From Chryseobacterium sp. JUb7 (GTDB lineage: Bacteria; Bacteroidota; Bacteroidia; Flavobacteriales; Weeksellaceae), in contig NZ_JANUFF010000015.1 of the NCBI RefSeq assembly GCF_024806495.1, positions 47,024 through 111,023 on the forward strand: DNA of 64,000 nt, written 5' to 3'. Shown here one piece after another: positions 48,841-58,044 of the stretch (positions within the stretch are counted from its first letter, which is position 1; every line of letters begins with the position of its first letter). The notes under the pieces were generated by a model. It saw nothing but the letters and a program-made list of their open reading frames with translations, searched no databases and was not told the DNA's origin. The translations under genes were made by a program, and so were the position numbers.

Positions 48841-49551
48841 TTAAAAAGGCATGATTAAAGTTCGCCCTTTGTATTTTCCTTTTTCTATAATAAACAAGAC
48901 CATATAGCCACCAGCTCCGTCAGAGTTTAAGGAAGTAATATACAGTGTTTCATTCTGATTGTCAAAATAACAGGCTGTATTTTCGTTATTAATATTAAAT
49001 AGATTTTCGATTTCCTTTTGAGGAATTTCAACTTTTTTATTGGCTATTGTTGCTGTAATTGATAAATAATGTGTTTGTGGAATAGTACCGTCAGTTCCCC
49101 AGATCTGCTGGCCTTTATATTGATCTTCGATCTGCTGCTTTCCGTAATGAGTGGAGGAGAAATATTTTTTGTTTTTCTTGTAATTAAAGGTATCGGAGAG
49201 GATTTCGATTTTTCTGTTTTTCAAAATGAAAACAGCTTTTTGGGCACCTGTTGTTGTTGCTGGAATTTCCTCATAGGTTGCTATGTATTTCAGTCTGGAA
49301 CGATGGATGTATCCTGTTAATAATTTTCCATTTTTATCCTGATAATCTGTAATAAGCCAATCTTTGTTCTTTTCATCTTGGTCATAAACATAAACAATTT
49401 CTCCGGACTGTATTCTTCCGGTCACCTGGCTTTTTATGCCTTCTTCTTTTCTGAGGTTTACATAGCCGTCTTTGTCAATAATTTTTGCAAATTGAGCATG
49501 GATGTGATAAGATAAAAATAGAAAAAGAAATATGCTTAAAATCTTTTTCAT
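48841..49551 (-). CDS. secreted SH3-domain protein
   Basis: The 236-residue protein has a signal peptide (IFLFLFLSYHIHAQ) and a bacterial SH3-like domain near the N-terminus (about residues 22-95: DKDGYVNLRKEEGIKSQVTG, then IQSGEIVYVYDQDEKNKDWL and GYIHRSRLKYI). The remainder is beta-rich and of unknown role. SH3b domains commonly bind cell-wall peptides. It is the second gene of the four-gene leftward operon. Confidence 0.8.
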   Translation of the reverse strand: MKKILSIFLFLFLSYHIHAQFAKIIDKDGYVNLRKEEGIKSQVTGRIQSGEIVYVYDQDEKNKDWLITDYQDKNGKLLTGYIHRSRLKYIATYEEIPATTTGAQKAVFILKNRKIEILSDTFNYKKNKKYFSSTHYGKQQIEDQYKGQQIWGTDGTIPQTHYLSITATIANKKVEIPQKEIENLFNINNENTACYFDNQNETLYITSLNSDGAGGYMVLFIIEKGKYKGRTLIMPF

Positions 49552-49552
49552 A

Positions 49553-50377
49553 TTATTTAGGATTTTTAAATTTTCCTATTGTATCTGTTTTGTAGTTGTA
49601 CTTCATATAGCCACCTAAAACAGGTGAATAAACGGAAAATTCATCAAGCTTTGTAAAAGGAGCATACAGTTTAAAAGTACAGATATCCGTAGCAGAAATA
49701 AACGGATTGGTTTTTAAATGACTGTGTGAAGACATGGTCATTGTACTTCCATCCGGCATTGTCGTCAAAGTAAGAATTGATCTTGAATGAAATTTTTTAT
49801 GAGAAATAATGTTGCCGTCTTTATCAGAAATAAAAAGATAATCGTTTCCAAAAGGGATGGTATGGGTATCAGAAGAGCCTGTAATCAAATAGTTTTTATA
49901 ATTTTCATTATAAGGAATTGTAACCATGTTTAAGCTAAATCCCTGAGGTACTGTTACCTCATATTTTGGATCCGAAAGTTGAGAGATTATTTTGAATCGA
50001 ACCTGTTTTAAAGCAGTTTCGGTAGGATTCATATTTCTTGGACTGAAATTTTCATTTACGGTTTTTTTTGAATTATTTTTAAATGAATATTCAGCGATAA
50101 CAAGATTTTGATCTTTATCTAAGAAAACAGTTTTAACAGTGTCATTGTTTTTATAAGTAAGATAAGCGCCAAGATTTTTGTTTATTTTTTTATTTCCATT
50201 AGCCAGATCAGTAGAATGCCAGGAAGCATTTTCTAGTGAATATAATAGATTTCCTTCAGCTTTAATAGAATCTAATTTTTGTTGAATTTCAATATCAGAG
50301 TATGGGCGGTCTTGACAAAAAATGCTGATAGATGCTAAAATTAAAAATAATGAAAAAATTGGTTTCATAGTCATCAT
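49553..50377 (-). CDS. secreted protein of unknown function, first of operon
   Basis: This 274-residue protein has a signal peptide (IFSLFLILASISIFCQ) and a mature region with predicted beta strands and mixed polar residues (for example HTIPFGNDYLFISDKDGNII and MTMSSHSHLKTNPFISATDI). I do not recognise the family. It heads the leftward four-gene block; its stop is 1 nt before the start of the SH3-domain gene. Confidence 0.65.
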   Translation of the reverse strand: MMTMKPIFSLFLILASISIFCQDRPYSDIEIQQKLDSIKAEGNLLYSLENASWHSTDLANGNKKINKNLGAYLTYKNNDTVKTVFLDKDQNLVIAEYSFKNNSKKTVNENFSPRNMNPTETALKQVRFKIISQLSDPKYEVTVPQGFSLNMVTIPYNENYKNYLITGSSDTHTIPFGNDYLFISDKDGNIISHKKFHSRSILTLTTMPDGSTMTMSSHSHLKTNPFISATDICTFKLYAPFTKLDEFSVYSPVLGGYMKYNYKTDTIGKFKNPK

Positions 50378-50489
50378 TAAGGTATAATTGGTTTTATTCT
50401 TTTAACTGAAATTATAAAAAATATTTTGTAATGTCTACATTATTTAATCATAATTTGATGAGTTGATTTTTTACTTATGTATTGCAATA

Positions 50490-50635
50490 AAAAGCTGATA
50501 GGTTTCAATATTCTGAATGTTCTTGTTTCCAAATTCGATATCAGATTTTCTGGTCACATCTATTGGCAATTTCAAGTAAACGGGAATGATCCTATAATCA
50601 TCAGATTTTTTTTGATATTTTTTATATTGGATTTA
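50490..50635 (-). pseudogene. decayed partial copy of the 48473 gene
   Basis: The stretch repeats most of 48683-48835, including the segment for LPIDVTRKSDIEFGN and the NIQNIETYQ that follows, but about 15-20 bases encoding the membrane helix are missing and the frame then runs into unrelated sequence. No start codon or full frame remains. It lies in the 279-nt gap (50378-50656) between the four-gene block and the antiporter gene; the rest of the gap shows nothing. Confidence 0.85.
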
Positions 50636-50656
50636 ATTTAGTCTTTGTATTAGGTT

Positions 50657-52780
50657 TTATTTAAAAATTTTCTTGATCACGTTTCCAATTTCCATAAAGT
50701 CATCATGATTTCCCACAGAACGTCTTTCGGAACTTGTATTGTCGAAATCTGAGAACGGATAAACCAGCAGATAATTGTTATCATTCAGTTTTCTGTTTAA
50801 AAGTTCCGGGATCAGCCGCATTTGAGGAATAAATGACTGCATTCCTTTTTTGGCCATGAAAAGAATAAGGGCTTCATCTTCTTTGAGCTCAGAAGCTGTT
50901 TTTTCGCCATCTTTCCAGCTCTTCATGATGATGAATTCGGCTTCTATATTGGCTTTTTTAATGATTCGCTGCAGAATGTCAAGAATGTTTTCCGGAGTAT
51001 AAAAGACCATAGTGGCTCCCGAATTTCTCGCGATATTCCAGACTCTGAGCAGAGCATGGAAAAAACCTGCTTCTTTATGAGAATTTTCAGGAATCATCAC
51101 CGCGTATTTTTTTATGGTTGAAAGAGGTTGTGCTGCATGATAAACCAATACATTCACATCATCATTCTGAAGGTACCCATTGTAAAGATTATAAACAAAA
51201 GAAGGGGAGAAGCCTTTTTCATTTTCCAATCCGATAATGAGATCGGTAATATTCTGTTCTTTAATGACATTATTTATTCCGTTCACCACGTCATTATCAT
51301 ATCTTTTCAATGCTTTTAATGCAACATCTGCTGAGGCAGCGGAATCAGTAGCTTTATGTAACAGTTTTTCGGCGTTTTTCACCGAAGACTCATTTTTATC
51401 TTCATTGATTACATTTAATGCTGAAAGGTTTTCTTTGTTGGAATGTGCTTTTATCAGAATTCCCAGATTCACCATTCTTTCTACCGTTTCTTCATGATTG
51501 ATGGCTAAAAGGATATTTTCTTCTTCATGGTTGTTTCCTGAAACGGTATCCTCATTATCACTTTCTGCAATTTTTTGGGCACTCGACATTGAGATAAATG
51601 ATGAAATGGTACATGAAATCAGGATTAGGAGAATGCTGCCATTCAGGACATGCTCGTTCAGTAATCTTACAGGTTCTCCTGTTTCGGTTTCAGAAAGAAT
51701 AATGTTGTAGCCGACCATTACGGAAGCCAGTGTTGCTGCTGCAGATGCTGAACTTAATCCGAAAATCAGTTTTCCCTCTTCCTTAGAAAGCCTGAATGTT
51801 TTTTGAGTAGCCACGGCTGAAAGATATTTTCCGCCAATGGAAGCTACGAGCATAATACCTGCAACTTCCAACGTCTCCCAGCTTTTGAAAAATACAGTAA
51901 AATCAATCAGCATTCCGACGCTGATCAGAAAAAAAGGAATAAAAATGGCGTTTCCGACAAATTCTACACGATTCATCAGTGAAGAAGTATGAGGAATGAG
52001 CCTGTTTAAAGCCAATCCTGCAAAGAATGCTCCGATGATGGCTTCTACACCGGCCAGCTCAGCCAGAAGAGCCGCCAGATAAATCATCACCAATACAAAA
52101 ATATACTGTGAAATTTTATCATCCACTTTCTTAAAAAACCATCGTCCGATCATCGGAAAGACTACCAGTACGATTAATGCGAAAATGATAAAGGATACGG
52201 ATAATTTAACCCAAAATTCGGTTCCCACTTCTCCTTGTGACATTCCCACAATTACCGCAAGTACCAAAAGGGCAAGAATATCGGTGATCATCGTTCCACC
52301 AACTGTGATATTGACCGCCAGGTTTTTCGAAATTCCCAATTTACTAACCAATGGATAAGCGATCAGGGTATGTGATGAAAACAAGCTGGCAAACAGTACC
52401 GAAGTAAGCATTGAAAAGTGTAAAATATAATATCCTCCTAAATAGCCTAAAACAAAAGGAACTGCAAATGTGTAAATCCCGAATGTAAGGCTTTTCCATT
52501 TGTTTTTCTTAAAATCCCCCATATCGATTTCCAGACCTGCCAGAAACATGATATACAAAAGTCCGGTGGTTCCTGTAACCACAATGCTGCTGTCCCTTGC
52601 CAAAACATTAAAGCCATTGGGGCCAATTACAGCTCCGGCGATGATTAATCCCAACAGATGCGGAACTTTGATTTTATTCAGGAGAAGAGGTGCTGCCAGA
52701 ATAATAATCAGTACCAGTAAAAATTTCAGTACCGGATCTTCTATAGGAAGACTCAGGTTGTGTATACTCAGCAAAATCAT
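50657..52780 (-). CDS. CPA2-type cation:proton antiporter with C-terminal regulatory domain
   Basis: The 707-residue protein has an N-terminal antiporter domain of 12-13 helices (about residues 12-405): LKVPHLLGLIIAGAVIGPNG near helix 1-2, MFLAGLEIDMGDFKKNKW, and GVEAIIGAFFAGLALNRLIP. The C-terminal cytoplasmic half (about 420-707) resembles tandem universal-stress-protein folds (EENILLAINHEETVERMVNL and later YAVMIPENSHKEAGFFHALL), as found in some flavobacterial antiporters. It probably exchanges Na+ or K+ for H+. A lipoprotein gene lies 7 nt upstream and is likely cotranscribed. Confidence 0.9.
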   Translation of the reverse strand: MILLSIHNLSLPIEDPVLKFLLVLIIILAAPLLLNKIKVPHLLGLIIAGAVIGPNGFNVLARDSSIVVTGTTGLLYIMFLAGLEIDMGDFKKNKWKSLTFGIYTFAVPFVLGYLGGYYILHFSMLTSVLFASLFSSHTLIAYPLVSKLGISKNLAVNITVGGTMITDILALLVLAVIVGMSQGEVGTEFWVKLSVSFIIFALIVLVVFPMIGRWFFKKVDDKISQYIFVLVMIYLAALLAELAGVEAIIGAFFAGLALNRLIPHTSSLMNRVEFVGNAIFIPFFLISVGMLIDFTVFFKSWETLEVAGIMLVASIGGKYLSAVATQKTFRLSKEEGKLIFGLSSASAAATLASVMVGYNIILSETETGEPVRLLNEHVLNGSILLILISCTISSFISMSSAQKIAESDNEDTVSGNNHEEENILLAINHEETVERMVNLGILIKAHSNKENLSALNVINEDKNESSVKNAEKLLHKATDSAASADVALKALKRYDNDVVNGINNVIKEQNITDLIIGLENEKGFSPSFVYNLYNGYLQNDDVNVLVYHAAQPLSTIKKYAVMIPENSHKEAGFFHALLRVWNIARNSGATMVFYTPENILDILQRIIKKANIEAEFIIMKSWKDGEKTASELKEDEALILFMAKKGMQSFIPQMRLIPELLNRKLNDNNYLLVYPFSDFDNTSSERRSVGNHDDFMEIGNVIKKIFK

Positions 52781-52787
52781 AAGAATG

Positions 52788-53351
52788 TTATTTGGTGGAA
52801 CGTATTAATTCTACAGAGAATTTTGCCATACAATTGTCAACCGTAACGGTGCGTGTTCCTCTGATTTTATTGTCGGAAATATCATTAAGAAGGATATTCA
52901 TTTCCACTTTTTTCTTAGCGGTGGAATCAGTTTTAAAATTCAGTTTGATTTCATTGTGCTCAAATTTTCCTGAATATAGCCTGATCAGATTGTTGTTATT
53001 GATAATTTTTGTGACCAGCTGGGTAGAATCGTTATCAAATTCCCAGGTATCTGTTCGCTGATCACCCACTACGTAATCGCTGCAAGTAGACTCTGTACAG
53101 ATTACTTTGCCATTCCAGGAGCCCGAAATTTCTTCCGACCATTTCAGTATTTTTACAGAATCCTTTTTAGCAAAAACACTGTCTCTCATTTTCAGAAGAG
53201 ACTGATATTCCAGTTCTTTTTTGGCGAATAATTTTTCTTTTTCCAAGAGCTGCTGCTCCCTTAGAGTAATATTTTTCTCTTTGTCCTTATGGTCGCAACT
53301 TGCTAACAGAAATAAAATAGCGAATAGAAAAGGTATTATATTTTTTTGCAT
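52788..53351 (-). CDS. coiled-coil lipoprotein of unknown function
   Basis: The 187-residue protein has a signal peptide with lipobox LASC, a charged coiled-coil segment (about residues 26-65; LREQQLLEKEKLFAKKELEY) and a C-terminal beta domain containing GSWNGKVICTESTCSDYVVG, where the two Cys may form a disulfide. The lipocalin-like spacing (SGSWNGK) suggests ligand binding, but this is weak. It lies 7 nt upstream of the antiporter gene, which suggests shared expression. Confidence 0.72.
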   Translation of the reverse strand: MQKNIIPFLFAILFLLASCDHKDKEKNITLREQQLLEKEKLFAKKELEYQSLLKMRDSVFAKKDSVKILKWSEEISGSWNGKVICTESTCSDYVVGDQRTDTWEFDNDSTQLVTKIINNNNLIRLYSGKFEHNEIKLNFKTDSTAKKKVEMNILLNDISDNKIRGTRTVTVDNCMAKFSVELIRSTK

Positions 53352-53429
53352 ATTGTAAATCTTGGTGTAAACAATATAGGAAAAAAATAAGAAAAAATAA
53401 AACTGACCGGGACGAGTGACTTTTTATAA

Positions 53430-54335
53430 TCACCCAATTTTTTGCTTTTTAAACATTTCAGGTTTGTAATTAATAATAAATACCCCACAGATGATAAAAA
53501 CGGTGGCAATAATAAATTTGGTTGAGATATTTTCATTGAGAATCAGCCAGCCCAGAAATATGGCAATGATCGTATTCACGTAAGCCATAATAGAAACCTG
53601 TACGGGCGATATTTTGGTCAGAGCATAATGAAATGCAAAAAAGGCTGCTACAGAACCGAAAACAGACAGGTAAAGCATGGCCGAAATGCTCTTTAAGGTC
53701 CAGTTTTCAAAATTATATTTTTCCGAAAATACGAAGGCAAAGATAATCTGAACTACTCCGGCGAATAAGAACTGGTAAAATAAATTCAGAGAAATATTAC
53801 CGCTTTGAATATTCAGCTTCTTAGTGAAAATAGTTCCAGAAGCCCATCCTGAAATAGCACAGAAAAGGAAAATAACGCCCATTCTATATTCCGGATTTGC
53901 TAGATCTTTTAACCCATCCCAAAAAATAAAAAGTATTCCGCTGAAGCATAAAAGAACACCTATCAAAGCTCTGAAACTGAACTTCTGAATTCCAATAGCT
54001 ACACTTCCCAAAAATACAAGAATAGGAGATGCCGCATTGATTAATGAAGCCAGACTGCTGGAAACCGTTTCTTCCGCCACGGTGGTCATTCCGTTTGCGA
54101 TCACCAGCATTAATATGGAAAAAACAATTTGATATCCTAAGCTTTTCCAGCCAATCCACTGAAACTGTTTTCTGTAAATCAATACAGAAAGCATAATAAG
54201 TGATGCCAGAAACTGACGGATTCCCGCAACAAACCAAGCGGGAATAGTTTCTACAGCAACCCGAATGGCTAAAAATGTGGTCCCCCAAACTAAGGCAACA
54301 GTGATGACGGCAAAAAGGAGTCGGTAATCTTTCAT
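53430..54335 (-). CDS. EamA/DMT-superfamily transporter
   Basis: This 301-residue protein has ten membrane helices arranged as two EamA repeats of about 140 residues each. Motifs include VALVWGTTFLAIRVAVETIP in helix 1, ALIGVLLCFSGILFIF at the end of repeat 1, and YANTIIAIFLGWLILNE-like AYVNTIIAIFLGWLILNENI near the end of repeat 2. It probably exports amino acids or other metabolites; no substrate can be deduced. It is divergent from purE. Confidence 0.9.
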   Translation of the reverse strand: MKDYRLLFAVITVALVWGTTFLAIRVAVETIPAWFVAGIRQFLASLIMLSVLIYRKQFQWIGWKSLGYQIVFSILMLVIANGMTTVAEETVSSSLASLINAASPILVFLGSVAIGIQKFSFRALIGVLLCFSGILFIFWDGLKDLANPEYRMGVIFLFCAISGWASGTIFTKKLNIQSGNISLNLFYQFLFAGVVQIIFAFVFSEKYNFENWTLKSISAMLYLSVFGSVAAFFAFHYALTKISPVQVSIMAYVNTIIAIFLGWLILNENISTKFIIATVFIICGVFIINYKPEMFKKQKIG

Positions 54336-54457
54336 TCAACAACGTAATTAACAAAAGTATTTAGTTTAAAACAATATGAATGGGTACAGTTTCCAAACTT
54401 ATTTAGGTAACAGAACAACTTTTATGTTTTTGATCGGGTTTATCTGTTGATTTACCT

Positions 54458-54490
54458 TTTGGACAGATTGGCTTTAATTCTTTATCTTTG
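54458..54490 (+). promoter_or_regulatory. promoter of purE
   Basis: TTTG at 54458-54461 and TATCTTTG at 54483-54490 are 21 nt apart, a close match to the Bacteroidota promoter. The purE ATG follows 22 nt later. Confidence 0.65.
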
Positions 54491-54512
54491 AACATCTAAT
54501 AAAAATTGAAGA

Positions 54513-55016
54513 ATGGTAGGAATTATTATGGGAAGTCAGAGTGACTTACCAATCATGGAACAGGCTGCAAATTTTTTGAAATCTTTAGACATTCCGTATG
54601 AACTGACGGTGGTTTCTGCCCACAGAACACCGGAGAGAATGTTTGATTATGCAAAAACAGCTCAGGAAAGAGGTTTGAAAGTAATTGTTGCCGGAGCAGG
54701 GGGTGCGGCACATCTTCCGGGAATGGTGGCAAGCTGTACCACGTTACCGGTTATTGGAGTTCCGATATTATCCAGCAATTCTATAGATGGCTGGGATTCT
54801 GTGCTGTCTATTCTTCAGATGCCGGGTGGAATTCCTGTGGCAACAGTAGCTCTAAACGGAGCTTTGAATGCCGGAATTTTAGCAGCAAAAATAATTGGTA
54901 CCGGTGATGCTCAGGTGGCAGATCAGCTTCAAAAATATCAGGATGCTCTTAAAGATAAAGTTTTGGGAACAGTAGATGATATCAAAGCTAAGCATCCTAA
55001 TCAATATGATCAGTAA
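54513..55016 (+). CDS. purE: N5-carboxyaminoimidazole ribonucleotide mutase
   Basis: The 167-residue class I PurE rearranges N5-CAIR, the product of PurK, to CAIR. Signature segments are GIIMGSQSDLPIMEQAANFL, VVSAHRTPERMFDYA (with the catalytic His), AGAGGAAHLPGMVASCT and PILSSNSIDGWDSVLSILQM. The length is normal. It has its own promoter and a strong terminator at 55036. purK is upstream on the same strand but about 7 kb away, with unrelated genes between. Confidence 0.96.
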   Translation: MVGIIMGSQSDLPIMEQAANFLKSLDIPYELTVVSAHRTPERMFDYAKTAQERGLKVIVAGAGGAAHLPGMVASCTTLPVIGVPILSSNSIDGWDSVLSILQMPGGIPVATVALNGALNAGILAAKIIGTGDAQVADQLQKYQDALKDKVLGTVDDIKAKHPNQYDQ

Positions 55017-55035
55017 TTAATTTTGTACCCATCAT

Positions 55036-55075
55036 AAAACGCTCGCCCCGCAATTTTGCGGGGCGAGCGTTTTAT
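55036..55075. terminator. terminator after purE
   Basis: A long GC-rich stem (core CGCTCGCCCCGC with GCGGGGCGAGCG) extended by A-T pairs surrounds a short loop; a T-rich stretch follows. It overlaps the stop of the convergent leftward gene. Confidence 0.93.
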
Positions 55076-56400
55076 TGTTTAATGAATTTGAGCGTATGAT
55101 TTTGTTGTTTAGAAGATACCTGCAGAATATAGTTTCCTTTGGATAACGAACTGATATTTATTTTATCATCGGTTACATTATTCTGAAGAACAATTCTTCC
55201 ACTCCTATCAAAAATTTTATAATTATTTAAACCCTTCGGATTTTTAATATAAATAAAGTCTGTAGCAGGATTTGGGTAAATGCTGATCATATCTTTCTTT
55301 GAAGTTTCGGCGGCGGCAAGAAATGAATTACATTCTTCATCAAGTACATCCCCCGAAATAGTCCAGCCTTTATTATTAATTAAATGATTCCTCGCAGCGA
55401 CCACCAGGGAGTGAGAGTACTTTAATGGATATGCATTGGCAAGATTAATATTATCGGGTGTTGTAGGGTTTGCTGCCCAGGCGTACAGGGTATTGTCATA
55501 ATTCTGGCAGCTCATTCCGGAAATAAGAAACATGTCTTTAGCAATCGTTAGAGAAGATAGATTCCATGATCCTAAATTCTGATTGAAACTATGAGCGTCA
55601 TGAAACATTTCTTCCATATTGGTTACTTTTGAAGTATTCCAGCTTCTTATATCCTGATTAAAGGCAAAGGCACCATGGAATGAATGTTCCATCGTTGTTA
55701 CATTCGAAGTGTTCCAATTATTAAGAGGCTGATTAAAAGTAATTGCATAATCAAATAAACCATACATATCAGTAACATTAGAGACATCCCAGTTTCCAAT
55801 TGGCTGATTGAAGCTTACCGCATTGGCAAACATATTGGTCATGATGGTAATATTTGAGGTATTCCAATTATTAAAACTTGGATTTCCGACTAATGAAGAA
55901 CAAATGTAGAACATCTCATTGGTAGAAGTCACTAAACTTAGATTCGGGATATCTGTTGCTGTAACATTTAGATTATCACATAAAACAAAAGCCTGTTCAA
56001 AACTTGTCCACTGTATATTTCCCCATTGCGTAACTTCTAATAACTTTAAACGATCAGTCCAATTATATAGAGGTACTAAAGTAGGATCATAAGATCTGAA
56101 CTGATTGAAATTACCATCTCTGTTACTTACTTTCACCCGATAAGTAGCTTCGGCAGGAACCGGATTCAGAGATGCTCCAAAAGTGATCGTAAACTCGGTG
56201 GTTGAGGTAACATTCTCCATGTTACCGTTGTGTTGCGGATATCCTATTTCTTCCCAGGATACCTGAAAATTGACACCCCTTCCCGGAAATTTGATTTGTT
56301 GTGAAGATCCGGGCTTCCAGATGGTGATAAATTCATTTTGAGCGTTCATAACTGAGCATAGAAATGCCAGTAAAAAGATGGTTAATAGTTTTTTAATCAT
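55072..56400 (-). CDS. T9SS-secreted BspA-like (DUF285) surface protein
   Basis: The 442-residue protein has a signal peptide ending VMNAQ and a series of DUF285/BspA-type repeats of about 25 residues (about residues 175-310): SFNQPIGNWDVSNVTDMYGL, TFNQPLNNWNTSNVTTMEHS, AFNQDIRSWNTSKVTNMEEM and SFNQNLGSWNLSSL. It ends with a type IX sorting tail (about 373-442: IYPNPATDFIYIKNPKGLNN and LSKGNYILQVSSK). Such proteins are displayed at the cell surface and may mediate adhesion. The terminator of purE overlaps its stop. Confidence 0.92.
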   Translation of the reverse strand: MIKKLLTIFLLAFLCSVMNAQNEFITIWKPGSSQQIKFPGRGVNFQVSWEEIGYPQHNGNMENVTSTTEFTITFGASLNPVPAEATYRVKVSNRDGNFNQFRSYDPTLVPLYNWTDRLKLLEVTQWGNIQWTSFEQAFVLCDNLNVTATDIPNLSLVTSTNEMFYICSSLVGNPSFNNWNTSNITIMTNMFANAVSFNQPIGNWDVSNVTDMYGLFDYAITFNQPLNNWNTSNVTTMEHSFHGAFAFNQDIRSWNTSKVTNMEEMFHDAHSFNQNLGSWNLSSLTIAKDMFLISGMSCQNYDNTLYAWAANPTTPDNINLANAYPLKYSHSLVVAARNHLINNKGWTISGDVLDEECNSFLAAAETSKKDMISIYPNPATDFIYIKNPKGLNNYKIFDRSGRIVLQNNVTDDKINISSLSKGNYILQVSSKQQNHTLKFIKQ

Positions 56401-56522
56401 ATTTCAATATTTGGTGATATGGATTTTGTAAAAATAATAAAATTCTGCACAATTGTAGAGAATTTATTAATGAAATTGAAATATTGTAATGAATATAACT
56501 TTTTTCAGAAGCTTTTAGAAAT

Positions 56523-56548
56523 AAAAAACTCTCCGAAAATAGGAGAGT
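56523..56548 (-). terminator. terminator after the YiaA-like gene
   Basis: On the minus strand ACTCTCC and GGAGAGT form a 7-bp stem followed by a T run, starting 7 nt after the stop codon at 56555. Confidence 0.8.
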
Positions 56549-56554
56549 GGTGTT

Positions 56555-56947
56555 TTATTCCTGAAGCATATTGTCTCTGGTGTTTTTCTGTACTGAAATG
56601 GCTCCGAAAAGCGCCAGTAAGAAAGCAAATGCATAAAATCCTTTTTCACTGGGAAGAATAGTAGCATTCCAAAGTCCTATTGCCAGTAATACTATAGAAG
56701 ACAGTGTTGCAAACCAGCAGATTCCATAGTAAATATCCGTTACCGGAATATTTTCTAATTTGTCACGGACAGCTTTCTGCAGAGAAACTACTGCAAATAA
56801 GCCATATAATAAGATTGTGAAATAATATCCTTTCTCATTAAGCAGCATTTCTGCTCTTGCCAATCCTACAATAAACCCGATCATTCCTGCTCCCAATGCA
56901 ATCCAGGATGCCGCTACGAATGCATTCGATACCTTTTGTTTCTTCAT
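56555..56947 (-). CDS. YiaA/YiaB-like inner membrane protein
   Basis: This 130-residue protein consists of two repeats of a two-helix unit (about residues 7-60 and 70-122), with NAFVAASWIALGAGMIGFIV in the first repeat, LLNEKGYYFTILLYGLFAVV at its end and a matching LPSEKGFYAFAFLLALFGAI in the second. This is the yiaAB two-helix domain layout of E. coli YiaA. The function is unknown. The gene stands alone with a terminator downstream. Confidence 0.85.
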   Translation of the reverse strand: MKKQKVSNAFVAASWIALGAGMIGFIVGLARAEMLLNEKGYYFTILLYGLFAVVSLQKAVRDKLENIPVTDIYYGICWFATLSSIVLLAIGLWNATILPSEKGFYAFAFLLALFGAISVQKNTRDNMLQE

Positions 56948-57106
56948 TCAATTTATGTTTTAATTTAACTTTTCAAATGTATTAATTATTTATGAAATTA
57001 AATATAGGGGAAAATACGGTAATCATAATTGAATATGAAATAGTATCACTTAGAAAAAGATTTAAAATCAAAAACTCTCCAAAATATGAGAGCTGACTTT
57101 ATATAT

Positions 57107-57910
57107 TTATTGAGTAATATATTCGTAATTGTATTTCACATAATTATTCCCATAAGAATCTTTTCCAATCACCTGAGTTGGCAGTTGTGAATTGTTGTAC
57201 TGAATTTCGTAAGTAATGTTTTGATTCTGAATCCAGTTTCCTGTATTATCTCTGAAACTGATTTTATCTAAAGTATAATTATTTTGGCTCAAGATATATG
57301 CTCCTCCCAATGCTGATCTAAAATACTTATTGAGAAGAGAATAAGGATTTTTTTTACTGTCATATGAATACTCTCTTTTAGTAGGTACAGATACTCCTCC
57401 TGCTATAGAAGTTTCAATAGAAATATTATCTCCATTATAAGTATATGAAGTTGTACTAATATCGGAACAATTTGGAGATTGACATTGGGTAATACTAGAA
57501 AGCTTGTTGTTGTTATAATTATACGTTGTTTTTAAGTTATAATTAGAGTTTGTATAAATCATGTTAGTCGTTGTAAGCTCTTCTCCATTATAGGAATAAA
57601 GAATATAGTGATCTAATGTGCCATCTGCTTTGTAATAATTAGTTTTTGTTGGCTTTCCTGCTGTATCATATTCTAAAATTGATGTTATTCCCCCTGAATA
57701 CATTTTGGTTAATTGTCTTTGACTGTTATAATCCAATGTTGTGACACTAGTCTGAGGATTTGTAGGATTGTCATAGTATACAGTTGTAATTTTACTTAAT
57801 AAAACTTGAGTTTCATTCGGGTTATTACCATTGTCATTCTCATCATTACTACTGCATCCTGTAAAGAATACAATTGAGCTTATTAGGCTCAGAAAGAAAT
57901 ATTTTTTCAT
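57107..57910 (-). CDS. lipoprotein with RHS-like/DUF4595 repeats
   Basis: From ATG at 57910 this is a 267-residue lipoprotein with signal peptide and lipobox FTGC. The mature part is Asn/Tyr/Thr-rich and carries YD-type strands (TTLDYNSQRQLTKMYSGGIT, ILEYDTAGKPTKTNYY, TTYNYNNNKLSSITQCQ, KREYSYDSKKNPYSLL), resembling DUF4595 and RHS-like beta-strand repeats. An in-frame ATG 26 codons further upstream would add a segment that spoils the signal peptide. Function unknown. Confidence 0.8.
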   Translation of the reverse strand: MKKYFFLSLISSIVFFTGCSSNDENDNGNNPNETQVLLSKITTVYYDNPTNPQTSVTTLDYNSQRQLTKMYSGGITSILEYDTAGKPTKTNYYKADGTLDHYILYSYNGEELTTTNMIYTNSNYNLKTTYNYNNNKLSSITQCQSPNCSDISTTSYTYNGDNISIETSIAGGVSVPTKREYSYDSKKNPYSLLNKYFRSALGGAYILSQNNYTLDKISFRDNTGNWIQNQNITYEIQYNNSQLPTQVIGKDSYGNNYVKYNYEYITQ

Positions 57911-57971
57911 TTGATTATTATTTTTCGTTCTCAAAAATATAAAAATACCTAGCAATTTTAAACTTATTAAA

Positions 57972-58001
57972 ACAAAAAAACTCCCCAAAAATTGGAGAGT
58001 T
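57972..58001 (-). terminator. terminator after ahcY
   Basis: On the minus strand AACTCTCCAA and TTGGGGAGTT pair with one mismatch and are followed by a T run, 43 nt after the ahcY stop. Confidence 0.78.
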
Positions 58002-58018
58002 TATGTTATGCTGAGATC

Positions 58019-58033
58019 CTTCGACAAGCTCAG
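58019..58033. repeat. REP-like word, copy A (3' of ahcY)
   Basis: CTTCGACAAGCTCAG occurs here and as its exact reverse complement at 59582-59596, so identical 15-nt words flank ahcY in opposite orientation. CTGAGATCCTTCGACAAGCTCAG itself has CTGAG/CTCAG ends. Confidence 0.85.
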
Positions 58034-58044
58034 GATGACAATTT

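Noticed and set aside
57060..57096. Possible weak terminator after the DUF4595-like lipoprotein gene
   Set aside because: AAACTCTC and GAGAGC pair over only six or seven bases with an interrupted T run; insufficient to list.
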